Of a stretch of DNA of 64,000 nt, positions 1 through 9,747 are shown piece after piece. Made by a program: the position numbers and the translations under genes. The DNA lies in assembly GCA_020137815.1 (NCBI GenBank), contig CM035351.1:406438-470437 (forward strand). The letters are read 5' to 3'. Numbering within the stretch: position 1 is the first letter of the stretch; every line of letters begins with the position of its first letter. Source of the stretch: Hormiphora californensis (lineage: Eukaryota; Ctenophora; Tentaculata; Cydippida; Pleurobrachiidae). A model generated the notes under the pieces. That model was given only the letters and a program-made list of their open reading frames with translations, did no database searches and was not told the DNA's origin.

Positions 1-110
1 AGGGTAGCTGAAAGATGGAGTAGATGAGGGGTAGGGTAGCTGAGAGATCGAATTGATGAGGGGTAGGATAGCTGAGAGATGGAGTAGATCAAGATCAAGA
101 AATATTTGAT
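1..110. repeat. 30-bp minisatellite, left window edge
   Basis: Diverged copies of a purine-rich unit of about 30 bp (core GATGGAGTAGATGAGGGGTA). The same array reappears at 3740-3900 just before the second copy of the duplication, so it belongs to the duplicated block. It probably continues left of the window. Confidence 0.85.
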
Positions 111-827
111 TCGGCACCGACCCTCTCTCTACTCCTCGATGTTTCCCGCCATGTTCTGCTGCTGCTGTGTGAGAGTTGAACGCGAGCGCGTCAATAACAT
201 GACACGACATGCAACACGACATGCAACACGACATGCGAGATGCGAATTTCATTATTTTGAAGTTTTGTGGGGTTGCGATTTTTGTTTTAGGTCGGAGAGT
301 GAAACGGCCGGTACAGTGGTAAACTAGATTAAAAACTGTACGCCTCGTTAGACGGCGATTTTTCCTATCTTGTCTGGTTCCTGAGATATGGCCCCCTAAA
401 GAGTTGGTGTCTCAAACTGCTGAATCGGGGTTACGCGAGGAAAATGGGCATCAGTTTGCGTGTACTGCTCCGTTTTTCACGGGACTTGAACGAGGGTGAC
501 GGCAAGAGTCTCACCTATTACATGGTATCCTTACATTGTGTATTAAATCTAAAATGACTGAGCAGCATGCTTGGTAATGAACCTTGACGTGTTTGCTTGT
601 CTCGCAAGTGCGCTCGCGACTAGCAAACACGACATGCAGTTCACACCCTGTATACAAGGTACAGATTCAATCTGTCAGAAGTCTGTTGTTTTATTTTGTG
701 GTTTTATTGTGTTGAGGTGATCTTATTTCTATGAGTTGAGTAACAGACTACTCAGTATATTATTTAGCCTAGCTGCCCTCTTTCTGTCCGACTAATCAAA
801 ATATGACTATGAGCACTGAAGACAAAA

Positions 828-863
828 AAAAAGAGGGCTGCTCATTGAGCAGCCCTCTTTTTT
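828..863. repeat. Perfect hairpin (GAGGGCTGCTCA stem)
   Basis: AAAGAGGGCTGCTCA is followed almost directly by its reverse complement and a T run. The same hairpin occurs in copy 2 at about 4629-4664. It resembles a terminator in shape, but in this eukaryotic setting it is better read as part of a palindromic repeat. Confidence 0.7.
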
Positions 864-1014
864 CTCTTCGTAGTTTGACTCCGTCTCGGCTGACCCGCCT
901 TTAGTTAAAGTCATCACGGGGTCAATCATTTATATTCAATGCATCGCTGTTAGCACTGTTTAGCCTGTCACTAATGGTACACGTACATTTATATCTCTCA
1001 ATTTTATCGTAAAT

Positions 1015-1655
1015 TTTCTATGTCAATTTTTGCGTACGAATCGTGTTTCGAATCGGCAATGCTATACGGGAATGGTATTGCTAATTAGCAGGATTAAACG
1101 AACCATGACTCGTGTCTCTCTAAATTTCCTAATTAGATTTGATGGGGGATCACGTATCAGCACAATCCATCTCGGACCCACTAAATACCAACATTACTCC
1201 CGTTTAGCATTGTCGATTAGAAACACGATTCGTATACCATAATTTACTTAAAATATTTTTCACAAAAAAAATTTCACAAAATTTCAGGTAATGATTCTCA
1301 ATACCTTGATCGATGCTCTCCATGAGTTTTTAGAGAAACATTTAATTTTGTGAAAAAAACTTTGTAAAATATTTCAAAGTCAATTTCGGGAAAAGAAAAA
1401 AAATTATATGTCAATTTTGCCGTACGAATCGTGTTGCGAATCGGTGATGCTATGCGGCAGTGCTCTCGCTAATTAGCAGGATTTATTGAAACATGAATCG
1501 TTTCCCCTAAACTTCCTAATTAGATTTGATGTGGGATCACGTATCAGCATTCAGTATAATCCATCTCGGACCCACTAATTAAGCAACATCACTCCCGCTT
1601 AGCAATACCGATTCGAAACACGATTCGTACGCAAAAATTGACATAGAAAATTTTC
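1015..1655. mobile_element. Pair of related inverted-repeat elements (MITE-like)
   Basis: Two adjacent related units, about 1015-1245 and 1395-1655, share internal text (CTAATTAGCAGGATT, CCTAATTAGATTTGATG) and end in inverted repeats around GTACGAATCGTGTT and its reverse complement. The outermost ends (TCTATGTCAATTTTTGCGTA and its complement near 1640) pair with each other. The pair is repeated in copy 2 at about 4820-5050 and 5640-5885. There is no coding capacity, which fits a non-autonomous DNA transposon. Confidence 0.6.
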
Positions 1656-2061
1656 CATAAAATTGACTTTGAAATATTTTCCAAACTTTTTTTACAAAAT
1701 TTCAGAGAATGATTCTTAACACCTTGATCGGTGCAGCCTACTGCGGTGCAGCCTACTGCAGTACTACTTTCAGACTGCACATAGTGAGATAGGGAGAAGC
1801 AAGGTGTTTTCCCACTATGGTGTTGTTAGATATTGTGCAATGTGTGATCTAACATGTGTTGAAGTAAAGCTATGTGGTCTCTCTATCTTTTTTCCATCTA
1901 CTAGCGCACCCACCGGGTGCGCCTCAAGTAAGGACTGTTTACTCTGGGGTGCTCTTTATTCACATACGCCAAAATCATGGTTGTCATGGCAACTGCAACG
2001 GTAACTATGGGGACTGAATTGTTAAATTCATCCGAAAGTATTACTATTCACGAACTCCCAA

Positions 2062-2418
2062 GGAATTAAACTTGATGACGCTGCTAAAGGTATGTAGCCA
2101 CCAACCCCCAACCCCCGCAATTACTAGATGAGGTGCTTGTCCCCCCCCCCCCCCCCGTATGTAGCCACCCCCCCCCCCCCGTATGTAGCCACCCCCCCCC
2201 CCCCGGTATGTGTGGTGTGATCTGCTAGATGGGGTGCTTGTTTTGTAAGATAACACCTGAGAAAGAGTCTGATATCTCCCCCCCCCCCCCATTTCAGCTG
2301 CTGATATAGTGCGAGCCATTGAGACGTGTACTGGAATGGAGGTGTTGAACCTGGCAGGTAATACCCTTGGTGTGGAGGCTGCTCAGGAGATTGCTAACGC
2401 CCTACAGAGTAGACCTAC
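2062..2418 (+). pseudogene. Truncated RanGAP exon 1-2 duplicate
   Basis: The end of RanGAP exon 1 (2062-2089, followed by a GTATGT donor) and most of exon 2 (2298-2418, after an acceptor TTTCAG) are duplicated from 6887-6912 and 7070-7190. The start codon is missing because about 265 bp that carry it in the intact gene are absent. After 2418 the sequence changes abruptly to unrelated DNA, so exon 2 has no proper end and there are no downstream exons. It cannot encode RanGAP. The intron between the two pieces has expanded C-runs and a repeated TATGTAGCCACC unit. Confidence 0.85.
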
Positions 2419-2689
2419 TTGTGGAGGGGTTCACCCACGGCTCCTGCCTCCTGGCTGCTATATCAGGCTCCGGAAGCATGGGACACACTGTGCGGGAGGG
2501 CGGAGGCTCAGCTCCTTCCCTGTAAAAAACGTTTTTTTGTCTGTCAAAATTTAATGGCAAGCTTCCGTTATCGCCTCCATTCGGTGATCCAACAACCAAC
2601 GTTAATTTCCAATTTTAGCTATACCAGGGTGTGAACTGCATGTCGTGTTTGCTAGTCGCGAGCGCACTTGCGAGACAAGCAAACACTGA
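2419..2689. other. Junction sequence, no gene seen
   Basis: Unique-looking sequence after the broken exon 2 copy, leading into the minisatellite. Around 2640-2685 it contains a piece (GTTTGCTAGTCGCGAGCGCAC) that is the inverted form of a piece at 600-640 and 4390-4430. I see no gene. Confidence 0.6.
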
Positions 2690-3655
2690 GAGATGGAGTA
2701 AATGGGAGGTAGGGAAGCTGAGAGATGGAGTAAATGGGAGGTAGGTAAGCTGAGAGATGGAGTAAATGGGAGGTAGGGTAGCTGAGAGATGGAGTAAATG
2801 GGAAGTAGGGTAGCTGAGAGATGGAGTAAATGGGAGGTAGGGAAGCTGAGAGATGGAGTAAATGGGAGGTAGGGTAGGTGAGAGATGGAGTAAATGGGAG
2901 GAAGGGAAGCTGAGAGATGGAGTAAATGGAAGGTAAGGTAGCTGAGAGATGGAGTAAATGGGAGGTAGGGAAGCTGACAGATGGAGTAAATGGGAGGTAG
3001 GGTAGCTGAGAGATGGAGTAAATGGGAGGTAGGGAAGCTGAGAGATGGAGTAAATGAGAGGTAGGGAAGCTGAGAAATGGAGTAAATGGGAGGTAGGGAA
3101 ACTGAGAGATGGATCAAATGGGAGGTAGGGTAGCTAAGGGATGGAGTAAATGGCAGGTAGGGAAGCTGAGAAATGGAGTAAATGGGAGGTAGGTAAGCTG
3201 AGAGATGGAGTAAATGGGAGGTAGGGAAGCTGAGATATGGAGTAAATGGGAGGTAGGTAAGCTGAGAGATGGAGTAAATGGGAGGCAGGGAAGCTGAGAG
3301 ATGGAGTAAATGGGAGGTAGGGAAGCTGAGAGATGGAATAAATGGGAGGTAGGGTAGCTGATAGATGGAGTGAATGGGAGGTTGGGTAGCTGAGGGATGG
3401 AGTAAATGGGAGGTAGGGTAGCTGATAGATGGAGTGAATGGGAGGTTGGGTAGCTGAGATATGGAGTAAATGGGAGGTAGGGAAGCTGAGAGATGGAGTA
3501 AATGGGAGGTTGGGAAGCTGAGAGATGGAGTGAATGGGAGGTTGGGTAGCTGAGAGATGGAGTAAATGGGAGGTTGGGTAGCTGAGAGATGAAGTAAATG
3601 GGAGGTAGGGAAGCTGAGAGATGGAGTAAATGGGAGGTAGGGAAGCTGAGAGATG
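2690..3655. repeat. 32-bp minisatellite, about 30 units
   Basis: Tandem units of 32 bp, for example AGCTGAGAGATGGAGTAAAT followed by GGGAGGTAGGGA. Variation is mostly single-base, such as GTAGGGA/GTAGGTA/GTTGGGT. Because 32 is not a multiple of 3 and no unit carries a minus-strand stop in any frame, a 365-codon minus-strand open frame runs through the array. That frame is a repeat artefact with a 32-residue period, not a gene. Confidence 0.95.
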
Positions 3656-3712
3656 GAAACGATTATGGATAGGGATTCCCTACCCTTAATCGTTTCCATC
3701 TCTATGCTTCCC
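3653..3712. repeat. Small inverted repeat at the end of the minisatellite
   Basis: GAGATGGAAACGATTA is followed about 25 bp later by its reverse complement TAATCGTTTCCATCTC. It separates the 32-bp array from the 30-bp array. Confidence 0.75.
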
Positions 3713-3719
3713 TAATAGG

Positions 3720-3900
3720 GAAGCTGAGAGATGGAGTAGGGTAGCTGAGAGATGGACTAGATAAGGGGTAGGGTAGCTTAAAGATAGAGTAGATGAGGGG
3801 TAGGGTAGCTGAAAGATGGAGTAGATGAGGGGTAGGGTAGCTGAGAGATCGAATTGATGAGGGGTAGGATAGCTGAGAGATGGAGTAGATCAAGATCAAG
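3720..3900. repeat. 30-bp minisatellite, second copy
   Basis: Same purine-rich 30-bp units as at 1-110, directly upstream of the second duplicated block. Confidence 0.85.
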
Positions 3901-5063
3901 AAATATTTGATTCGGCACCGACCCTCTCTCTACTCCTCGATGTTTCCCGCCATGTTCTGCTGCTGCTGTGTGAGAGTTGAACGCGAGCGCGTCAATAACA
4001 TGACACGACATACAACACGACATGCAACACGACATGCGAGATGCGAATTTCATTATTTTGAAGTTTTGTGGGGTTGCGATTTTTGTTTTAGGTCGGAGAG
4101 TGAAACGGCCGGTACAGTGGTAAACTAGATTAAAAACTGTACGCCTCGTTAGACGGCGATTTTTCCTATCTTTTCTGGTTCCTGAGATATGGCCCCCTAA
4201 AGAGTTGGTGTCTCAAACTGCTGAATCGGGGTTACGCGAGGAAAATGGGCATAAGTTTGCGTGTACTGCTCCGTTTTTCACGGGACTTGAACGAGGGTGA
4301 CGGCAAGAGTCTCACCTATTACATGGTATCCTTACATTGTGTATTAAATCTAAAATGACTGAGCAGCATGCTTGTTAATGAACCTTGACGTGTTTGCTTG
4401 TCTCGCAAGTGCGCTCGCGACTAGCAAACACGACATGCAGTTCACACCCTGTATTATACAAGGTACAGATTCAATCTGTCAGAAGTCTGTTGTTTTATTT
4501 TGTGGTTTTATTGTGTTGAGGTGATCTTATTTCTATGAGTTGAGTAACAGACTACTCAAAATATTATTTAGCCTAGCTGCCCTCTTTCTGTCCGACTAAT
4601 CAAAATATGACTATGAGCACTGAAGACAAAAAAAAAGAGGGCTGCTCATTGAGCAGCCCTCTTTTTTCTCTTCGTAGTTTGACTCCGTCTCGGCTGACCC
4701 GCCTTTAGTTAAAGTCATCACGGGGTCAATCATTTATATTCAATGCATCGCTGTTAGCACTGTTTAGCCTGTCACTAATGGTACACGTACATTTATATCT
4801 CTCAATTTTATCGTAAATTTTCTATGTCAATTTTTGCGTACGAATCGTGTTTCGAATCGGCAATGCTATACGGGAATGGTATTGCTAATTAGCAGGATTA
4901 AACGAACCATGACTCGTGTCTCTCTAAATTTCCTAATTAGATTTGATGGGGGATCACGTATCAGCACAATCCATCTCGGACCCACTAATTACCAACATTA
5001 CTCCCGTTTAGCATTGTCGATTAGAAACACGATTCGTATACCATAATTTACTTAAAATATTTT

Positions 5064-5150
5064 TTCCCTGCCCGGGTGAATGCCGAAGGCATTCACCCGG
5101 ATGCCTTTTTACTTTGTAAAAAGGCATAGCAGGGTTAGAATTCGAAAACG
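5064..5150. repeat. Double-hairpin element
   Basis: Two palindromes stand side by side: CCGGGTGAATGCC/GGCATTCACCCGG, then ATGCCTTTTTAC/GTAAAAAGGCAT. Then comes AGCAGGGTTAGAATTCG. An inverted, slightly diverged copy lies inside the intron of the third oxygenase gene at about 37885-37960. It forms the left end of the roughly 435-bp segment that copy 1 lacks. Confidence 0.75.
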
Positions 5151-5946
5151 ACATTTTGGTATACTAACTAATCGGTAGAGGGACCATTTTGGTCACACTT
5201 TCGTTGCGAGGGCAACGGCGTAGCAACTAGAGCCGCGCACACAGTTACGAGCTGCTCCTTCATAAACCACTTCATTGGCACGTTTTCAGGAAATGTGTGG
5301 CGCGCAATGTGGCGGCGTGGCGCGCATTTTAGTGCTACTAAAACACAAGGATTTGCTCTATACTGTTTGTGTGATATATAAATGATCGGGATTTTGTGTC
5401 CCGCTTGCTGCTACAGCGGATCTGGTCATGATTTCCTTTCTTCATACATGGCAGGGAAATTCAGCATTATGTTAGAACATAATGCAGTTAATCTTGTTCA
5501 CAAAAAAAATTTCACAAAATTTCAGGTAATGATTCTCAATACCTTGATCGATGCTCTCCATGAATTTTTAGAGAAACATTTAATTTTGTGAAAAAACTTT
5601 GTAAAATATTTCAAAGTCAATTTCGGGAAAAGAAAAAAAATTATATGTCAATTTTGCCGTACGAATCGTGTTGCGAATCGGTGATGCTATGCGGCAGTGC
5701 TCTCGCTAATTAGCAGGATTTATTGAAACATGAATCGTTTCCCCTAAACTTCCTAATTAGATTTGATGGGGGATCACGTATCAGCATTCAGTATAATCCA
5801 TCTCGGACCCACTAATTAAGCAACATCACTCCCGCTTAGCAATACCGATTCGAAACACGATTCGTACGCAAAAATTGACATAGAAAATTTTCCATAAAAT
5901 TGACTTTGAAATATTTTCCAAACTTTTTTTACAAAATTTCAGAGAA

Positions 5947-6742
5947 CTAGCGCACCCATTGGGTACGCCTCAAGTAAGGGCTTTCTAATAACCCACCCGG
6001 CTTCGCCGGTTGGTTTTTTTTCCGCCCCTTTCAACGTCAATAACACGGTTGCCATGGCAACTGAATTGGTAACTATGGGGAGTGAGGACTGGCATGTCAA
6101 AAGTCATTCGAAAATATTAACAAACTTCCACTGGAACTTCAGAAAGTGTGAATAACAGCTTTACAGCTTTGATCACATAAAGTATTTTATGAAGGAGCAG
6201 TCTGTCGCTTAGATACCGCCTAACGAACGGCCATCACGATGTTCATCTCCAAATTATAATAGAGATGATTCTTAACACCTTGATCGGTGCAGCCTACTGC
6301 GGTGCAGCCTACTGCAGTACTACTTTCAGACTGCGCATAGTGAGATAGGGAGAAGCAAGGTGTTTTCCCACTATGGTGTTGTTAGATATTGTGCAATGTG
6401 TGATCTAACATGTGTTGAAGTAAAGCTATGTGGTCTCTCTATCTTTTTTCCATCTACTAGCGCACCCACCGGGTGCGCCTCAAGTAAGGACTGTTTACTC
6501 TGGGGTGCTCTTTATTCACATACGCCAAAATCATGGTTGTCATGGCAACTGCAACGGTAACTATGGGGACTGAATTGTTAAAATTCATCCGAAAGTATTA
6601 CTATTCACGAACTCCCAAAAGTGTGAATGATAGCTTTACAGCTTTCGTCATATAAAGTGTTTTATGAAGGAGCAGTCTGTCGCTTAGATACCGCTGAACG
6701 AACGGCCACTTCGACGCGACATCTCCAAATTATAATAGAGAT
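5947..6742 (+). promoter_or_regulatory. Duplicated RanGAP upstream unit with X-box-like palindromes
   Basis: Two diverged copies of one unit, 5947-6264 and 6457-6742, lie immediately before RanGAP exon 1. Each begins CTAGCGCACCCA, has a GC-rich palindrome, then a near-perfect palindrome (GTTGCCATGGCAAC at about 6049, GTTGTCATGGCAAC in the second), then GGTAACTATGGGGA. Each ends in a shared stretch of about 125 bp (AGCTTTACAGCTTT ... CCAAATTATAATAGAGAT). A partial third copy is at 1905-2058. GTTGCCATGGCAAC fits the known RFX X-box consensus. Promoter function is inferred from position and repetition only. Confidence 0.45.
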
Positions 6743-6809
6743 TTAAAAGATTGAAAATCTTGGTTCTCTAAAAAATCTTTGAAACTTTGATATATATAAT
6801 TTCCAAGCA

Positions 6810-9713
6810 ATGGCACAAACGTTAGCAGACACCCTGGCCCAGTGTAATGTGGAAGACTCCGCCATTGTGTCATTCGAGGGTCAAGGAATTAAACTTGATG
6901 ATGCTGCTAAAGGTATGTAGCCACCAACCCCCACCCCCCGCAATTACTAGATGAGGTGCTTGTCCCCCCCCCCCCCCCGGTATGTGTGGTGTGATCTGCT
7001 AGATGGGGTGCTTGTTTTGTAAGATAACACCTGAGAAAGAGTCTGATATCTCCCCCCCCCCCATTTCAGCTGCTGATATAGTGCGAGCCATTGAGACGTG
7101 TACTGGGATGGAGGTGTTGAACCTGGCAGGTAATACACTTGGTGTGGAGGCCGCACAGGAGATTGCTAATGCCCTACAGAGTAGACCTACACTGAAGGTA
7201 TGTAGAGATATATCCATTATCCCTGGCCCCACCAGTTAAACTACCCCTGTCTCACAGGACCCATAATACTAACAGTGTTACTCCCATCTATTCAGTATGC
7301 CCTCTGGAAGGACATGTATACGGGACGTCTCCGGTCTGAAATACCTCCATCCCTGAGGGCCCTATCTGGAGCAATGATCACCGCAGGAACACAACTTGTA
7401 GAACTAGATCTATCAGATAATGCATTTGGTCCGGATGGTGCGGAGGCGATCAGGGGTCTTCTGACCAGCCCTGTAGCGTACACTATCAAAACACTAAAGT
7501 TTCAGAATAATGGATTAGGAGGGGGTGGAGTGGTGAGTAACATCAATTATTATTAGCATCAATTATGATTAGGGTCAATACTCAATTTGGTGTTATTAAA
7601 AATCCCCCCGGTCCCCTGGGCCCTGGTATTATTTCTAGACAATTGAACCCCCTGTCATCATTAGATAATCGCTGATTGCTTGATGACCAACCACGAGAGA
7701 GCTAAGAAGGCCGGTAAATCCCTTGATTTGAGGACCTTCATCGCGGGACGAAATAGACTGGAAAACCCCGGAGCTACCGCCCTTGCTAAAGCGTTCTCGG
7801 TAGGTTCAAACGTTCACTTTGACAGTTTTGACATGAATACCTCCGCGTCTATATGATGGATACATTCCATTAACCACACTCGACCTAAAACCCCTCTTGG
7901 ACCAAGATTCTTGATACACTAGATAGATCCTATAACACCCCTCTCTTGATACACTAGATACATTAACAAGATAGACAACGATATAATGGTACTAAATCAA
8001 ATAAATTGACAGAAGCTTTCGAGATCACTGTGTATCACGTCTTCAGCTACACTAGATACACTCTCGCCAAGTCCTAACACCCCTCCCTCTCTCGACTAGA
8101 TGATTGGTACACTAGATAATAGATATGTTTCCACCTAACACCCCCTCTCTCTCTCCACTAGATGATTGGTACACTGGAACAGATAGAGGTGATTCAGAAT
8201 GGTATTCAATATGAGGGGATAGCTGCTATTGCTGACTGTATCAAACACAGCCCTAACCTGAGGATTCTAAATCTCAACGATAATATCATGACACCCAAAG
8301 GGGCCATTGCCATTGCTAAGGTACACGGGTGGTTGTAGACGGGTCTTCTTCCAATGTTCGGCTGTCTGATTTTCTATCTACTGCGCTTCAGTTGGCCTTT
8401 CTGTTACATAGTTGTTTCGAATCTAATCCTAGTTCCAACACCTGATTTCCCTCAGGCGTTACCCAGTGCCCAGAAACTGGAGGTTCTGAATATTGGAGAT
8501 TGTCTGGTTAAGAGTGAGGGTGCTCTGGCTGTTGCTGAAAACATATCCGGTCTCACATCCCTCAAGGTATGCTACTTAATTCTGTAATAAATTAGCAGAG
8601 AAAGTGATTGTCTGTGATGTTTGATGGATAGAGACTCCAGAGGGAGTCTCTACTCCTTTGAATTTCAAGACCCAGCTCGGATGTAGATGTAACGCGCGGT
8701 GATCTGTTTGTGTTGAAAGTTAGCATTTACAACAATTTCGCGCCATCATCTGTCCGCTCTACACACTCGCGGAGTGAACCCAACTTTTGAAATTAGCCGG
8801 TATGTCATCACCCGAAGTCCCATTGCTGACAGCCATAACTTTCAGGAGTTGGTTCTGAGTTATAATGAGATTAGAACTGATGGCGGGGTTGCTATTGGTA
8901 AAGCGTGTTCCTCTCTCTCCGCTCTGACGGTGTTGGATCTAGATGGAAACCAGTTTGGAGATGATGGGAAGAAACAGGTAACTTCATTGTGTCTTATCGA
9001 GATCTCTGGTCAAGTTATTTTATTAATTACTTCCTTCCCTTGCTCGACTGTCTTTCACTTTGGCTTGAACAAAACAATTACCCCCCCCCCCCCAAAATAA
9101 TCCCCAATATTTCCGACAACTAACTCCATCCAGGTGAGTGACTCCCTCGGTTACTCCCCCCCACAAGTAGTAACTCCAACTCCTTTTACCCCCAGGTGAG
9201 CGACTCCCTTGGTTCTGCTATTGGTATTCTCCAGCCTGGTCTCAGTGAGGATGTTGGAATCCCTTCAGACGATGAGGAAGAAGAGGAGGCAGAGAAGAAG
9301 GATGAAACCCCTGCAGCAGCACCTGTACTTGGGGGATCTCCCTTTGTGTTTGGACAGAGCACCGCTCCCCCAAAACTGGTCGGGGGAGATGAAAAAGGAG
9401 GGTTTGGGTTCGGGGCTCCTTCTACCGGAGGATTCAGTTTTGGGTCTGTGACAGGTTGGTTTCAATTTTAAAATATATCAACTACCGCCACCTTCTATCG
9501 ATATCGTGTATTTGAATTCATTTAACTTTATGGCTTGTTACTTGTCAGGGACGAACATATTCGCTGATAAGGGGAACAGTGAGTTCAAATTCAAGGGGGC
9601 TGGAGCTTCACTATTTTCAAAGCCAGCAGAAGCAGGTCAGTGAAATTAAAAACCAAATCACCAATTGGAGTATGAATATTGAACAATTAGTTTTACGAGA
9701 GTGAAGTAAGCTG

Positions 9714-9747
<34 letters not shown>

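Larger units (their letters stand above)
1..2418 (+). repeat. Segmental duplication, copy 1 (partner 3801-7190)
   Basis: This block is nearly identical to the sequence starting at about 3801, at an offset of roughly 3.8 kb. Copy 1 lacks two segments present in copy 2 (about 5064-5498 and 5946-6263). It also lacks about 265 bp around the RanGAP start codon. It ends inside a copy of RanGAP exon 2. Low divergence suggests a recent duplication of the RanGAP 5' region. The two missing segments could be insertions in copy 2 or deletions here. Confidence 0.9.
3801..7190 (+). repeat. Segmental duplication, copy 2 (holds the intact RanGAP 5' end)
   Basis: Partner of 1-2418. It contains all of the text of copy 1 plus two extra segments (about 5064-5498 and 5946-6263) and the complete RanGAP exon 1. 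The part before 6810 has no recognisable gene; it is repeats and probable upstream regulatory DNA of RanGAP. Confidence 0.9.

Noticed and set aside
828-863. Rho-independent terminator-like hairpin
   Set aside because: The setting is eukaryotic and the hairpin is part of a duplicated repeat; no bacterial gene lies near.
2602-3699. 365-codon minus-strand open frame
   Set aside because: It follows a 32-bp minisatellite that is free of stops in all three minus frames; the protein repeats every 32 residues and has no domain.
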